The notes: generated by a model not told the origin, from the letters alone. A stretch of DNA of 64,000 nucleotides from Fen-1258 sp947085815 (GCA_947085815.1 CAMTXU010000003.1:62001-126000), one strand, 5' to 3'; shown: positions 25,763-34,253, counted from the stretch's first letter. Program-made: numbers and translations.

Positions 25763-26509
25763 TTAGATAGAAAAGTTGAACAAAGATTGAGATTTAACCC
25801 GGTTAAAAGTGTCTTCGATTTCTCTCTGTAAGGAAAGAAATTTCGCATTCGAATAAATTGATTTACCACGCTCGGCAGGAAGATCTACATTAAACTCGGC
25901 AAAGACTTCTGCCGGATGTTTTTTCAATAATAATATTTTGTCGGATAAAAAAAGCGCCTCTTCTAAATTTGAAGTTGCCAATAGAAAAGATGTGTTTTTT
26001 ATTTTATTTATTTTTCTAAGAAGGGAATAAATTTCATTCTTCACCAAGCTTTCCATCTGGTTGAACGGCTCATCTAGAAGAATTGCAGACGGATTATGTG
26101 CCAATGACCGAGCGAGTGCTATCCGAAATCTAAAGCCGGTACTTTTATTATCTGGATAAAAAGTTTCGTAACCCTCAAGTCCCACAAACGCAATTAATTT
26201 CTTGATCTCGGCTTCATTAAATTCTTCTAAACCAAACCTGACGTTTTCATAAACATTTAACCAAGGAAACGATGAAGGAGCCGATGGAATCAGAATAATT
26301 TTCTTTCCGGATGGATTTAAAACTTCACCGGATGTAGACTTTTCTATACCAGCAATTATTTTGAGCAGCACAGATTTTCCTGAGCCGGATTCAGCGATTA
26401 AAGAAGTTATCTTTCCATCTTTGATATCAAATGATGCCTGCTTTAACACCAAATTCTTCGTCCCAATTTCGGAGTGAAATTCCTTCGAAAGATTTTTGAT
26501 TTCTATCAT
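25763..26509 (-). CDS. ABC transporter ATP-binding protein with degenerate motifs
   Basis: A 248-residue nucleotide-binding protein resembling the NitT/TauT importer group. Walker A (ESGSGKSVLLK) and Walker B (AILLDEPF) are intact. Three other catalytic motifs are not: the Q-loop Gln is missing (ILIPSAPSSFPWLNV where VFQ is expected), the LSGGQ signature is STGFRFR, and the switch His is Ser (LLATSNLEEAL for THDxxEA). ATP may be bound but hydrolysed poorly, or the protein may have another role. It is 2 bp from its permease gene. No solute-binding protein is near. Confidence 0.8.
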   Translation of the reverse strand: MIEIKNLSKEFHSEIGTKNLVLKQASFDIKDGKITSLIAESGSGKSVLLKIIAGIEKSTSGEVLNPSGKKIILIPSAPSSFPWLNVYENVRFGLEEFNEAEIKKLIAFVGLEGYETFYPDNKSTGFRFRIALARSLAHNPSAILLDEPFNQMESLVKNEIYSLLRKINKIKNTSFLLATSNLEEALFLSDKILLLKKHPAEVFAEFNVDLPAERGKSIYSNAKFLSLQREIEDTFNRVKSQSLFNFSI

Positions 26510-26511
26510 TG

Positions 26512-27267
26512 TTATGCTCCCCAGTGAATAAGGTTTTTTGTTATAAGAGCAATTAAATAGTTGCCAAACCAGATTAACAATGCAATCAAAAGCGCCAATG
26601 TAAATAGAGCGGTAAAATCGTTGTACGCCAAAGCTTGACGGTAAATAGATCCAAGCCCGAAGGAATTGCCTATAAATTCATAAACTAAAACTAGCACCCA
26701 CAAATAATAGTGAATCTGCTTCGTATATTCGGATAGTGCTGGAAGTGAAAATTTCCAGTAAATATTTTTATAAATCTTGGAGGTAGGCATATTTAGATTG
26801 CGCGCAACAACGAGATATTCATCTTTAATGTTTTTCGATTCTTCAAATAATTTTTTAAAAATCAATAATAGTACTAGAGTTAAGGCAAAAATAAATTCGC
26901 CCAGCAGTATATCGGCAAACCAGAAATTAAAGACCACCGCAAAGAAAAATGCGGGCAAATATTTAAATAATCTGAATGAAAGTATAGTTGGTTTTAATTC
27001 TACCATTGCTTTTATAATCCAGACAATGGAAAAATAAACTAGTATAAAACCAAGAAACAACATTAGATAAATTACAGTGGATGAGATTGTAAAGGCATAT
27101 ACGAGATTATAGTCGCGCCAGACATGAAAAAACGATTCCGCCATAAGAGTTGGTTTTGGAAGAATTTTGTTGACGGGAAGAATAAATTCAAATAAAACAA
27201 CGTAAACGAAAAGAAGAGTAATAAATAATACAGCGCTATTTTTCACAGAGCTATTTTTTACAGTCAT
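26512..27267 (-). CDS. ABC transporter permease (NitT/TauT-like)
   Basis: Inner-membrane protein of 251 residues with six predicted helices in BPD_transp_1 style. The EAA-like cytoplasmic loop is visible as EYLVVARNLNMPTSKIYKNI...LPAL, but the conserved Gly of EAA-x3-G is Asn. The N-terminal segment ILPVNKILPKPTLMAESFF matches the NitT/TauT/SsuC form (LP.P..v...). Together with the degenerate ATPase next to it, it forms a two-gene unit lacking a binding protein. Substrate unknown. The upstream MBL gene ends 66 bp away on the same strand. Confidence 0.8.
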   Translation of the reverse strand: MTVKNSSVKNSAVLFITLLFVYVVLFEFILPVNKILPKPTLMAESFFHVWRDYNLVYAFTISSTVIYLMLFLGFILVYFSIVWIIKAMVELKPTILSFRLFKYLPAFFFAVVFNFWFADILLGEFIFALTLVLLLIFKKLFEESKNIKDEYLVVARNLNMPTSKIYKNIYWKFSLPALSEYTKQIHYYLWVLVLVYEFIGNSFGLGSIYRQALAYNDFTALFTLALLIALLIWFGNYLIALITKNLIHWGA

Positions 27268-27333
27268 AACAGTAATTTATTTTTATTCATGATTTCTTAA
27301 GTCAATATATCCATAGAAACCGGGTAAATCAAA

Positions 27334-27981
27334 TTAAGAAGTTTTCAGAAAAGAATTATACATTTTTTCATCTCCGATAGTCGTTCTAGATTCATGCCCG
27401 GGATAAACTACTACTCCATTTGGTAAAGTAAGCAGCTTAGAATTTATTGATTCAATCAGTGTATCGTAATTACCGCCCCATAGATCTGTCCTGCCGACAC
27501 TTCCTTTGAATAAAACATCACCGCTAAAGCAAACTGCCTCCTTTTCAAAATAGAGGCAGAATTCACCCGGCGTATGACCCGGAGTAAAAAGAAATTTTCC
27601 TTGAGATTTCCCCAATACTAAATCTACATCTTCCGAGATAAATTGATCTGGCTTTGGTGACGGTGTGAATTCAACACCGTAGCTTTTGGCCGTATCAATC
27701 ATTAAGTCTAGCATGAACAGATCTTTCTCAGGCGCAAGGAACTTTGGGTTATACTTCTGTTTTATGAATGCATTACCAAATATATGATCGATATGACAAT
27801 GGGTATTGATAAGATAATTAAGCAGAATGGAATTCTTTTGAATAAAATCATCGACCGCTTCCCTCTCCGTTGAGTTGTAGCAACCGGGGTCTATAATTGC
27901 TCCTGCTTTTGTTTCATCATCCCATATTACATATGTGTTTTCTGAAAATGGACTGAAAACATACCGGTGAATTTTAAGCAT
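27334..27981 (-). CDS. MBL-fold metallo-hydrolase (glyoxalase II-like)
   Basis: A 215-residue metallo-beta-lactamase-fold hydrolase. The metal motif HxHxDH is NTHCHIDHIFG; other ligands are TPGHTPGEF and PGHESRTT at the end. The short length (no C-terminal helical domain) fits the YcbL/PP2-type single-domain glyoxalase II-like group, not classical GloB. Substrate not certain: a thioester such as lactoylglutathione or another thiol adduct. ATG directly follows the aroC stop with no gap and has AGGAG inside the end of aroC, so the two genes are co-transcribed. Confidence 0.88.
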   Translation of the reverse strand: MLKIHRYVFSPFSENTYVIWDDETKAGAIIDPGCYNSTEREAVDDFIQKNSILLNYLINTHCHIDHIFGNAFIKQKYNPKFLAPEKDLFMLDLMIDTAKSYGVEFTPSPKPDQFISEDVDLVLGKSQGKFLFTPGHTPGEFCLYFEKEAVCFSGDVLFKGSVGRTDLWGGNYDTLIESINSKLLTLPNGVVVYPGHESRTTIGDEKMYNSFLKTS

Positions 27982-29196
27982 CTAACTCCTGGAAAAATTG
28001 TTTTTTGTCCGTCCGAACAGTGTTTGAATATAGTTTTTATAATTTTCTTTTGTTTCTTCTATGCAATCACCACCAAATTTTTGTAAAAAGAATTTCGCTA
28101 ATGTCCAAGCCGTCATTGATTCAGCTATTACAGCACATGCCGGTACAGCAACAAAGTCACTACGCTCTCTTCTTGCTTCTATTTTCTTCATGGTCGATAG
28201 ATCAATCGAATCGAGCGGTGACATTAAAGTAGAAATCGGCTTCATCGCTCCTCTAATTATAACCGGCAATCCGGTGGAAATACTTCCCTCTATTCCCCCG
28301 GCTCGATTCGATTTGCGTGTAAAATCTTTTCCTTTAAGAATTATCTCATCATGTACACTTGATCCGAAAGAATACGCTGAATCAAATCCCAATCCAATTT
28401 CGATTCCTTTAACTGCTTGAATGGACATTATTGATTTAGATAATTCAGCATCGAGCCGTGAATCGTAATCGACAAAACTACCAAGCCCAACCGGGACACC
28501 TGTGGCGACAACGAAGAAGGTCCCGCCGAGTGTATCTCCTCGTTTCTTTGCTAGTTTAATTTTGTTGACAATCTTTTTCTCCTGGGAATCGTCAAGAACG
28601 CGGACAGAGCTTTTATCAGATATTTTATTCAACTTTTCAGCGGAGAAAGATTTTGGAATATTATTGATGAATAATTTTTCGGAAAAATTTTCTTTTGAAA
28701 ATATTCCTCCGATGCTTTCCACATAACTTCCTATTTCGATTCCGAATTCACTTAAAAATTTTCTTGCTATTGAGCATGCAGCCACGCGGGATGCAGTTTC
28801 CCGGGCGCTTGATCTTTCAATAGAATTTCTAATGTCGTCGTAATTGTATTTTTGAGTGCCAACTAAATCCGCATGACCAGGACGAGGGATGGTAATTTTC
28901 TCAATGAGTTCGTCACTTTTATCAACGCTCATTTTAGATGTCCAATTATCCCAATCCTTGTTCTTAATAAAAAGTGAAATGGGTGCACCTGTTGTTTTGT
29001 TGAAACGAACTCCCGAAATAATTTCCGCCGAATCGGTTTCAATTTTCATACGAAAACCGCGACCGTAGCCGGACTGTCTTCTTCTTAATTGGTTGTTGAT
29101 ATACGCTTCGGAGATAGATAGGTTTGATGGAAACCCGGAAACGACAGATATTAATCCTTTTCCGTGCGATTCGCCTGCAGTAACAAAGTTGATCAT
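27982..29196 (-). CDS. aroC: chorismate synthase
   Basis: FMN-dependent last enzyme of the shikimate pathway, converting EPSP to chorismate; 404 residues. Motifs: TAGESHGKGL at the N-terminus, RRRQSGYGRGFRM, GHADLVGTQKY, ERSSARETASRV, and RSNRAGGIEGSIS. The open frame continues 25 codons upstream, but those cross the terminator of the degQ-type gene, and the ATG at 29196 gives the standard N-terminus, so the shorter form is right. Other aro genes are not in the window. The MBL gene follows directly. Confidence 0.97.
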   Translation of the reverse strand: MINFVTAGESHGKGLISVVSGFPSNLSISEAYINNQLRRRQSGYGRGFRMKIETDSAEIISGVRFNKTTGAPISLFIKNKDWDNWTSKMSVDKSDELIEKITIPRPGHADLVGTQKYNYDDIRNSIERSSARETASRVAACSIARKFLSEFGIEIGSYVESIGGIFSKENFSEKLFINNIPKSFSAEKLNKISDKSSVRVLDDSQEKKIVNKIKLAKKRGDTLGGTFFVVATGVPVGLGSFVDYDSRLDAELSKSIMSIQAVKGIEIGLGFDSAYSFGSSVHDEIILKGKDFTRKSNRAGGIEGSISTGLPVIIRGAMKPISTLMSPLDSIDLSTMKKIEARRERSDFVAVPACAVIAESMTAWTLAKFFLQKFGGDCIEETKENYKNYIQTLFGRTKNNFSRS

Positions 29197-29224
29197 TATT
29201 TCTTCTTTACTTAGTTGTGGTAAA

Positions 29225-29258
29225 TATAAAAAAAGCGTCCATATGTTTGGACGCTTTT
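29225..29258 (-). terminator. intrinsic terminator after the HtrA protease gene
   Basis: Reverse strand: 10-bp stem AAAAGCGTCC / GGACGCTTTT with an 8-base loop (29231-29258), followed by a T-rich run with two A's (29225-29230). It ends the pfkB-mtnA-recO-degQ transcript, 22 bp after the stop. Confidence 0.9.
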
Positions 29259-29279
29259 CTTGGCAAATCATAAATATTT

Positions 29280-30782
29280 TTATTTAGGAATATCTAACCC
29301 AACCAGTCTGGAATTGCCTTGACTATCGACTACTTTCAGAAGAACTGCCCGCCCTTTCTTCTTTTCGAAGATTGATTGCAATTCAGAAGCAGAATTAACT
29401 TCTTTCTTATCGGCGGAAATAATTACAGCATTCGCAAATAATCTTTGATTGAAAGCTTTGCTATAATTCTTGACATCTGAAATAAGAACACCGGATTTTA
29501 CTTTATACTCACTACGTTCATCTTCCGACATATTTCTTACCGTCATCCCAAGCGCTTCAAAAGTAATCTCTTTTGAATCGAGATCTTTTCCTTTCCGCAG
29601 TTTATCAGAGACAAAAACTTCTTTAGATTCTTTTTCGTCTCGTGCTTTAAGTGTTACATTCCGTTCAATCTCTTTACCGTCACGGAATAATGTAAGTTTA
29701 ACAACTGTACCTGCTCTTTTTGAAGCAACATAAGATTGCAATTCATTCGGTTGATTTGTTATTTTTTCATCAATTTTAAGAATGATGTCGCCTTCTTTAA
29801 TATCTGCTTGAGAAGCTGAGCCGCCTTCAACAATATTCTGTACAAGTATTCCACGTGGATCGCCAAGACCAACGGCTTTTGCAGTGGAAGCATCAACTTC
29901 AGTAATGCTCACACCAATATACCCGCGACTAACTTTTCCATTTGTAATTAGATCATTTGCAACTGCCTTAGCAAGATTTACCGGAATTGCAAATCCATAT
30001 CCTATGTAACTCTGAGTCATTCCGTTAGTGGCAATGGCAGAGTTAATTCCTATGACTGCACCGTTTAAATCTACCAGAGCACCGCCGCTGTTACCGGGAT
30101 TAATTGCGGCATCAGTCTGAATAAAGTCTTCCACGGCGTATCTGTCTTTATTAATGTTTATGCTTCTACTTCTTGCGCTAATAATTCCGGCAGTAACGGT
30201 AGATGATAATGAAAGCGGATTTCCAATTGCCATTACCCATTGACCGACTTTTATTTTGTCAGAATCGCCGAGGTATGCAACTGGTAAATTCTTTGCATCT
30301 ATTTTGATCACACCTAAATCTGTCAGAGGATCAGTACCTATAACAGTTGCATCTATTACTCTTTTATCATGAAGCGTAACTCTTACTTGTTTTGCGTCTT
30401 TCACTACGTGATTGTTTGTAAGAATATACCCCTCTTCAGAAATTATAATGCCGCTTCCCCCTCCCTCTTGTTCTTGCGGCATCTCATTGCCGAAAGGAAG
30501 TTTGAAAAAATTGTGGAAAGGAATATTACTCATATCTGTTTTAACTGAAGCCACAACAGTAATTTGCACTATCGAGGGAGTTACTTTTTCGGCTACTTCA
30601 ATAAAAGCATTATTGAATGCGCTCGCATCTGCATTTAATTTTTCAACGGGTGGATTGGATGCCCCAATTCTTACGTCGCCATAACCCGGGCGAACCCAGC
30701 CGAATCCAGATACCAGAATTGCGCCGAAAACAATTCCGATAAAAATTAATGAGGCAGTGCCTATAAGATTTTTCTTTCGCAT
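29280..30782 (-). CDS. Do/DegP/HtrA-type periplasmic serine protease
   Basis: Envelope-stress protease, 500 residues. An N-terminal hydrophobic segment (about 7-26, LIGTASLIFIGIVFGAILVSG) serves as signal or anchor. The trypsin-like triad is intact: His125 (LTNNHVV), Asp155 (DPLTDLGV) and Ser232 (NPGNSGGALVD). Two PDZ domains follow, the first strong (SRGYIGVSITEVD, then VEGGSASQADIKEGDIIL) and the second more diverged from about residue 405. AGGAG precedes the ATG. It is the last gene of the operon, with a terminator behind. Confidence 0.95.
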   Translation of the reverse strand: MRKKNLIGTASLIFIGIVFGAILVSGFGWVRPGYGDVRIGASNPPVEKLNADASAFNNAFIEVAEKVTPSIVQITVVASVKTDMSNIPFHNFFKLPFGNEMPQEQEGGGSGIIISEEGYILTNNHVVKDAKQVRVTLHDKRVIDATVIGTDPLTDLGVIKIDAKNLPVAYLGDSDKIKVGQWVMAIGNPLSLSSTVTAGIISARSRSININKDRYAVEDFIQTDAAINPGNSGGALVDLNGAVIGINSAIATNGMTQSYIGYGFAIPVNLAKAVANDLITNGKVSRGYIGVSITEVDASTAKAVGLGDPRGILVQNIVEGGSASQADIKEGDIILKIDEKITNQPNELQSYVASKRAGTVVKLTLFRDGKEIERNVTLKARDEKESKEVFVSDKLRKGKDLDSKEITFEALGMTVRNMSEDERSEYKVKSGVLISDVKNYSKAFNQRLFANAVIISADKKEVNSASELQSIFEKKKGRAVLLKVVDSQGNSRLVGLDIPK

Positions 30783-30813
30783 ATATTTTTCTCCTACTTT
30801 GATTTACAATTCA

Positions 30814-31557
30814 TTAATACTGATTTAATTTTAGTGACTTGAGTCCTTTGAACTCGTGAATATGATACGATAAATATTTTTCCAACATCTTTATAATCAA
30901 ATTCAAGTCCTCTTCTCTGCAAAGAATGTTATTTTGTTTGGTATTTAGACAAATAAGAAGATTTAAAAGTTCCTCGTTGAAATCAAAATTTGTGAGATGG
31001 TCTTTTCGGCAGTCATCGCACATCAATCCAATTTCATAATTAATAGATACTGAATGATTAAGACCGATTTCATTATGACAGACGTTACAATGCCTAAGCT
31101 GAAACTCGTAGCCAATCTCTTTCAAAAAAAATAAAAAATACTTGGTAAAGAGAATCTTTGGATTACCATCAGTTGAATCCAGTAAAGTAAAAATTCTTAC
31201 TGTCCCCTCAAATAATTTTTTACTGTGCTCGTTCTCTAATGTCATATTGGACAAAAGTTCGATTATTGCCGATGCGGAAATGTATTTTTCATAGTTGTCG
31301 CGGATACCTGAGTAATGTTTGATTAAATCAACCTGGCTTACCAACTGGACTTCACGTGTTTCTTTTTTATAAATCACAAGTTGAAGAAGATTCATGGTAT
31401 CCACCAAGGTGCCTATTTTTGATTTGGTAGAACGCGCCCCCTTAATCATAGCCGAAATTTTCCCGAAATTTTCGGTAAAGAATTGTGCGATTCTACTTGT
31501 CTCACCGAAATCAATTTTACGAAGTACGATTGCTTGTGTTTTAACTATCTCAGACAT
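30814..31557 (-). CDS. recO: DNA repair protein RecO
   Basis: Recombination mediator that helps load RecA at gaps with RecF/RecR; 247 residues. The N-terminal OB fold reads KTQAIVLRKIDFGETSRIAQFF and FGKISAMIKGARSTKSK. A zinc motif in the C-terminal half (CNVCHNEIG, then LMCDDC) is typical of non-enteric RecO. Start: the frame is open from a TTG at 31569, but the ATG at 31557 gives the family N-terminus and overlaps mtnA by 8 bp. The degQ-type gene follows after 31 bp. Confidence 0.93.
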   Translation of the reverse strand: MSEIVKTQAIVLRKIDFGETSRIAQFFTENFGKISAMIKGARSTKSKIGTLVDTMNLLQLVIYKKETREVQLVSQVDLIKHYSGIRDNYEKYISASAIIELLSNMTLENEHSKKLFEGTVRIFTLLDSTDGNPKILFTKYFLFFLKEIGYEFQLRHCNVCHNEIGLNHSVSINYEIGLMCDDCRKDHLTNFDFNEELLNLLICLNTKQNNILCREEDLNLIIKMLEKYLSYHIHEFKGLKSLKLNQY

Positions 31558-32563
31558 GCGAGAAATCAAATGGTGATTGGTGAACTGCTATTTCAGTAAT
31601 TATTGCGCTTATCAGATGATTCGGTGTAACGTCGAATGCCGGGCAATATGCGCCAAATTTATCGCTGGTAATTTGCTTACCAAAAAAATGTGTCAATTCT
31701 TTTTTATCCCGGAGTTCAATTTCTATCTGCTCACCGCCCGGACAATTCTTATCGATTGTTGTGGTCGGTGCAGCAATGTAAAAAGGAATATTATGATACT
31801 TACAGAGAACCGCTAAATTATAAGTACCAATTTTATTTGCCGCATCACCGTTGATTGCTATTCGATCCGCACCAACAATTACTAAATCAACTTTACCCTG
31901 CTGCATAAGATAGGCAGCGGTTGAATCAGTATTAATAGAAAAAGGAATCCCATATTGATCTAGTTCCCAGGCGGTCAATCGTGAGCCTTGTAGCAGCGGA
32001 CGTGTTTCATCTACATAAACATGTTCCACCAATCCATTTTCAAACGCCTTGCGAATTACGTTTACCGCAGTACCGTCACCGCCAGTTGCCAAAGCGCCAG
32101 CGTTGCAATGCGTTAAGACTCGTAATTTCCTCGTAAATAATTCCAATCCATTCGTTGCTATAGAATCACATAGTCTATTATCTTCGTCATGAATTGCAAC
32201 AGCTCTATCGAGCAATTTTTTATACAAATTATCAGCGTTCTTGAACTGTTCAAATGTTTTTTTGATTTCGCCTAACGCAAAAAATAAATTAACTGCAGTG
32301 GGACGGGTTGAAGCTAATCGAGAGTATGATTTTTCGAAAATCTCAGATTGTTTTTCACCTGGAACATTTTTAAGCGCGATAGCTAGAGCATAAGCCGCCG
32401 CAATACCAATTGCGGGGGCGCCGCGGACTTCTAAACGCTCTATAGCTTCAGCAATACGTTCTAAATCATCTGTACAAATAATTTCTATGGCAAGAGGAAG
32501 CTTAGTTTGATCTACGATATTGATTTGTTCGTCTATGAGTTCAACTGCTCGAATGTTCTTCAT
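31550..32563 (-). CDS. mtnA: S-methyl-5-thioribose-1-phosphate isomerase
   Basis: Methionine-salvage aldose-ketose isomerase of the eIF2B-like family; 337 residues. Family marks: EVRGAPAIGIAAAYALA, the catalytic-Cys segment LTHCNAGALATGGDGTAV, and GADRIAINGDAANKIGTY with the catalytic Asp. It lies 1 bp after a PfkB kinase gene and overlaps recO. The eIF2B-like family includes ribose-1,5-bisphosphate isomerase, but this N-terminus and the Cys/Asp pair fit MtnA. No other mtn genes are in the window. Confidence 0.93.
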   Translation of the reverse strand: MKNIRAVELIDEQINIVDQTKLPLAIEIICTDDLERIAEAIERLEVRGAPAIGIAAAYALAIALKNVPGEKQSEIFEKSYSRLASTRPTAVNLFFALGEIKKTFEQFKNADNLYKKLLDRAVAIHDEDNRLCDSIATNGLELFTRKLRVLTHCNAGALATGGDGTAVNVIRKAFENGLVEHVYVDETRPLLQGSRLTAWELDQYGIPFSINTDSTAAYLMQQGKVDLVIVGADRIAINGDAANKIGTYNLAVLCKYHNIPFYIAAPTTTIDKNCPGGEQIEIELRDKKELTHFFGKQITSDKFGAYCPAFDVTPNHLISAIITEIAVHQSPFDFSHV

Positions 32564-32564
32564 C

Positions 32565-33473
32565 TTAACTAAAACTCGATAGCTCTCGGAATTCTATGAA
32601 TCGGTTATGTATTTCTAAATAACTCAAATTTTCCAATCCTTTGGTAGAAAACTTTTCGACACAGAAAGAAGCCATGACACTGCCATATACAACAGCACGT
32701 TTCAAATTGTCGAATGAGAAATCTCGATTTTTATGAAGGTAGCCTGAAAAACCACCAGCAAAGGCATCGCCGGCACCGGTAGGATCAAAAATATTTTCCA
32801 TCGGATATGCCGGAGCGGAAAAGATCATGTCATCTCCAAACAGCAATGCGCCGTGTTCACCTTTTTTTATAATTAAATATTTTGGTCCTAACTTGGAAAT
32901 AATGTGTGCTGCTTTGATTAGGTTAGGTTCATTAGCTAACAGGCGTGCTTCAGAATCGTTTATAATTAGAACATCAACTCGCGGTAAAACTTTTAGTAGA
33001 TCTTCTTTGGCACCTTCTATCCAAAAATTCATTGTATCACAAACTATAAATTTGGGTTTTTCAAGTTGATCAAGAACAATTGTTTGTAACTGCGGTGCAA
33101 TATTTCCAAGAATAACAAAACTGCTCTTCTTACTTTTTTCGGGAAGAATTGGATTAAACTTTTCAAAGACATTTAGATTAGTGAATAAGGAATCGCGTAC
33201 ATTTAGATCATAGTGATATTTACATCCGTAACGAAATGTTTTTGCACCCGGTACAATTTCCAATCCTTCCAAATCTATATTGTGATCTTCTAACATTGCC
33301 ATATGTTCTTTGGCAAAATCATCTCCAACTATACCCACAATTTCAACCGGTCCGGAAAAATAACTTGCGGCAAGAGCTATAAATGTAGTCGAGCCGCCAA
33401 GAGCATTGCTAATTTTATCAAATGGAGTCTCGATATCATCGAGTCCAATCGAACCAACGATTAAAAGTCCCAA
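32565..33473 (-). CDS. PfkB-family sugar/nucleoside kinase
   Basis: Ribokinase-fold kinase of 302 residues. N-terminal GSIGLDDIETPF and the GG motif region NALGGSTTFIALAASYF; C-terminal signature DPTGAGDAFAGGFSGYL with the catalytic Asp and anion hole. The substrate cannot be read off. The tight pairing with mtnA suggests methylthioribose, methylthioadenosine-derived sugars or adenosine, which is inference. The start is TTG at 33473, preceded by AAGGAA at a good distance. It is first in the operon; the long palindrome at 33523 lies upstream. Confidence 0.87.
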   Translation of the reverse strand: MGLLIVGSIGLDDIETPFDKISNALGGSTTFIALAASYFSGPVEIVGIVGDDFAKEHMAMLEDHNIDLEGLEIVPGAKTFRYGCKYHYDLNVRDSLFTNLNVFEKFNPILPEKSKKSSFVILGNIAPQLQTIVLDQLEKPKFIVCDTMNFWIEGAKEDLLKVLPRVDVLIINDSEARLLANEPNLIKAAHIISKLGPKYLIIKKGEHGALLFGDDMIFSAPAYPMENIFDPTGAGDAFAGGFSGYLHKNRDFSFDNLKRAVVYGSVMASFCVEKFSTKGLENLSYLEIHNRFIEFRELSSFS

Positions 33474-33522
33474 CTAAAAATTCCTTTTGTTTTTAATGAT
33501 TAAATATAAGAAAAATATTGTA

Positions 33523-33558
33523 GATCAAATCTTGACTGCCGGCAGACAAGATTTGATC
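33523..33558. repeat. 36-bp palindrome
   Basis: Arms of 17 bases with a single A/A mismatch: GATCAAATCTTG-A-CTGCC facing GGCAG-A-CAAGATTTGATC. It would form a very stable hairpin in RNA or a cruciform. It is 50 bp upstream of the PfkB gene and beside the REP-like cluster, but its sequence differs from those repeats. Function unknown. Confidence 0.85.
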
Positions 33559-33590
33559 AGTTTGTACAATTAATTTATTTGAACGGGCAC

Positions 33591-33708
33591 ACGCTCGTTC
33601 TATATATCTCTAATTACTTTATTGTAAAGTTAATAGTTATTCGCTCATGTATTTGAGTTTAATTTCAATTCTACTCAGCTCTGAGCGAGCAGCCTGCTCG
33701 CTCTACAA
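33591..33708. repeat. REP-like direct repeat, copy A
   Basis: 118-bp unit matching 34134-34253 in the same orientation: it starts with CTCGTTCTA, has a 25-base block AATTACTTTATTGTA(A/G)AGTTAATAG, then TTCGCTCAT, and ends in a hairpin GAGCGAGC / GCTCGCTC (33683-33703) followed by TACAA. The 3' end of the transposase ORF runs into this hairpin. Confidence 0.85.
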
Positions 33709-34084
33709 GACTAAAAACTATATGTACATGATTGGGCATTATTGTAAAACTAATTAATTCATATTCTTTATTATCACGGTATAGAATTGAATCGTAAACA
33801 AGTTTTGCTAAGCGTTCATCGTTTAACCAATTATTATTTGAATATTTATCTAAATAAGAATCAAACTTATCAAAATAATCCCACTTTCCTTCCGAATATG
33901 TATTCTGTTTCTCTTTCTTCGACTTATAAGCCGAAATTGTTTTTATGTGAGCTTTGTAATCATCCTTTAATTTTTCAATAACATGAATTGGTAAAGAGTT
34001 GTGTAAACGAAAAGTGATAAAAAATGTGTAACCGATAGGTTGATAATGAGGAAAGTTACGACGGTAGTAAATTTTTGTATTCAT
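33671..34084 (-). CDS. REP-associated tyrosine transposase (Y1/IS200-like), C-terminally truncated
   Basis: A 137-residue fragment of a RAYT-type Y1 transposase. The N-terminus (YYRRNFPHYQPIGYTFFITF) and the HUH metal motif (MPNHVHIVF, about residue 115) are recognisable. Family members continue for 60 or more residues to a helix with the nucleophilic Tyr. Here the frame runs straight into the hairpin of repeat A, giving LVERAGCSLRAE and a stop, so the catalytic Tyr is lost and the protein should be inactive. An open frame extends upstream to 34138, but that part is the third hairpin, and the ATG at 34084 fits the family. Flanked by direct repeats A and B. Confidence 0.82.
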   Translation of the reverse strand: MNTKIYYRRNFPHYQPIGYTFFITFRLHNSLPIHVIEKLKDDYKAHIKTISAYKSKKEKQNTYSEGKWDYFDKFDSYLDKYSNNNWLNDERLAKLVYDSILYRDNKEYELISFTIMPNHVHIVFSLVERAGCSLRAE

Positions 34085-34100
34085 ATAATTATAAATTGTA

Positions 34101-34121
34101 GAGCGAACTGTCTGTTCGCTC
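34101..34121. repeat. REP-like hairpin, third copy (opposite orientation)
   Basis: GAGCGAAC / GTTCGCTC perfect 8-bp stem with a 5-base loop, preceded on the + strand by TTGTA. The same TTGTAGAGCGA motif occurs on the - strand in copies A and B, so this one is inverted relative to them. It lies 17 bp upstream of the transposase start. Confidence 0.8.
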
Positions 34122-34133
34122 TGTGTTATGCAA

Positions 34134-34253
34134 ACCACTCGTTCTACGTATTGTCAAATTACTTTATTGTAGAGTTAATAGTCTGTTCGCTCATACATTA
34201 GAACTTAATATCTCTTCTTTCAGTTTTGAACGAGCAAACTGCTCGTTCTACAA
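34134..34253. repeat. REP-like direct repeat, copy B
   Basis: 120-bp unit related to 33591-33708, ending in the perfect 9-bp hairpin GAACGAGCA / TGCTCGTTC (34228-34248). Its edge supplies the stop codon (TAG) of the NUDIX gene, so the element inserted at or into the end of that gene. Confidence 0.85.

Noticed and set aside
25763..27267. ThiYXZ-type thiamine-precursor ABC importer linked to the TPP operon
   Set aside because: NitT/TauT-like proteins include ThiXZ, but there is no riboswitch, no binding protein and several genes separate the two loci.
29197..29271. 25-codon N-terminal extension of chorismate synthase
   Set aside because: It lies across the terminator hairpin of the preceding gene and is absent from the family; ATG 29196 gives the standard N-terminus.
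33591..34253. CRISPR array or toxin-antitoxin locus at the repeat cluster
   Set aside because: Only three hairpin units, irregular spacing, no equal spacers and no cas genes; it fits RAYT/REP better.
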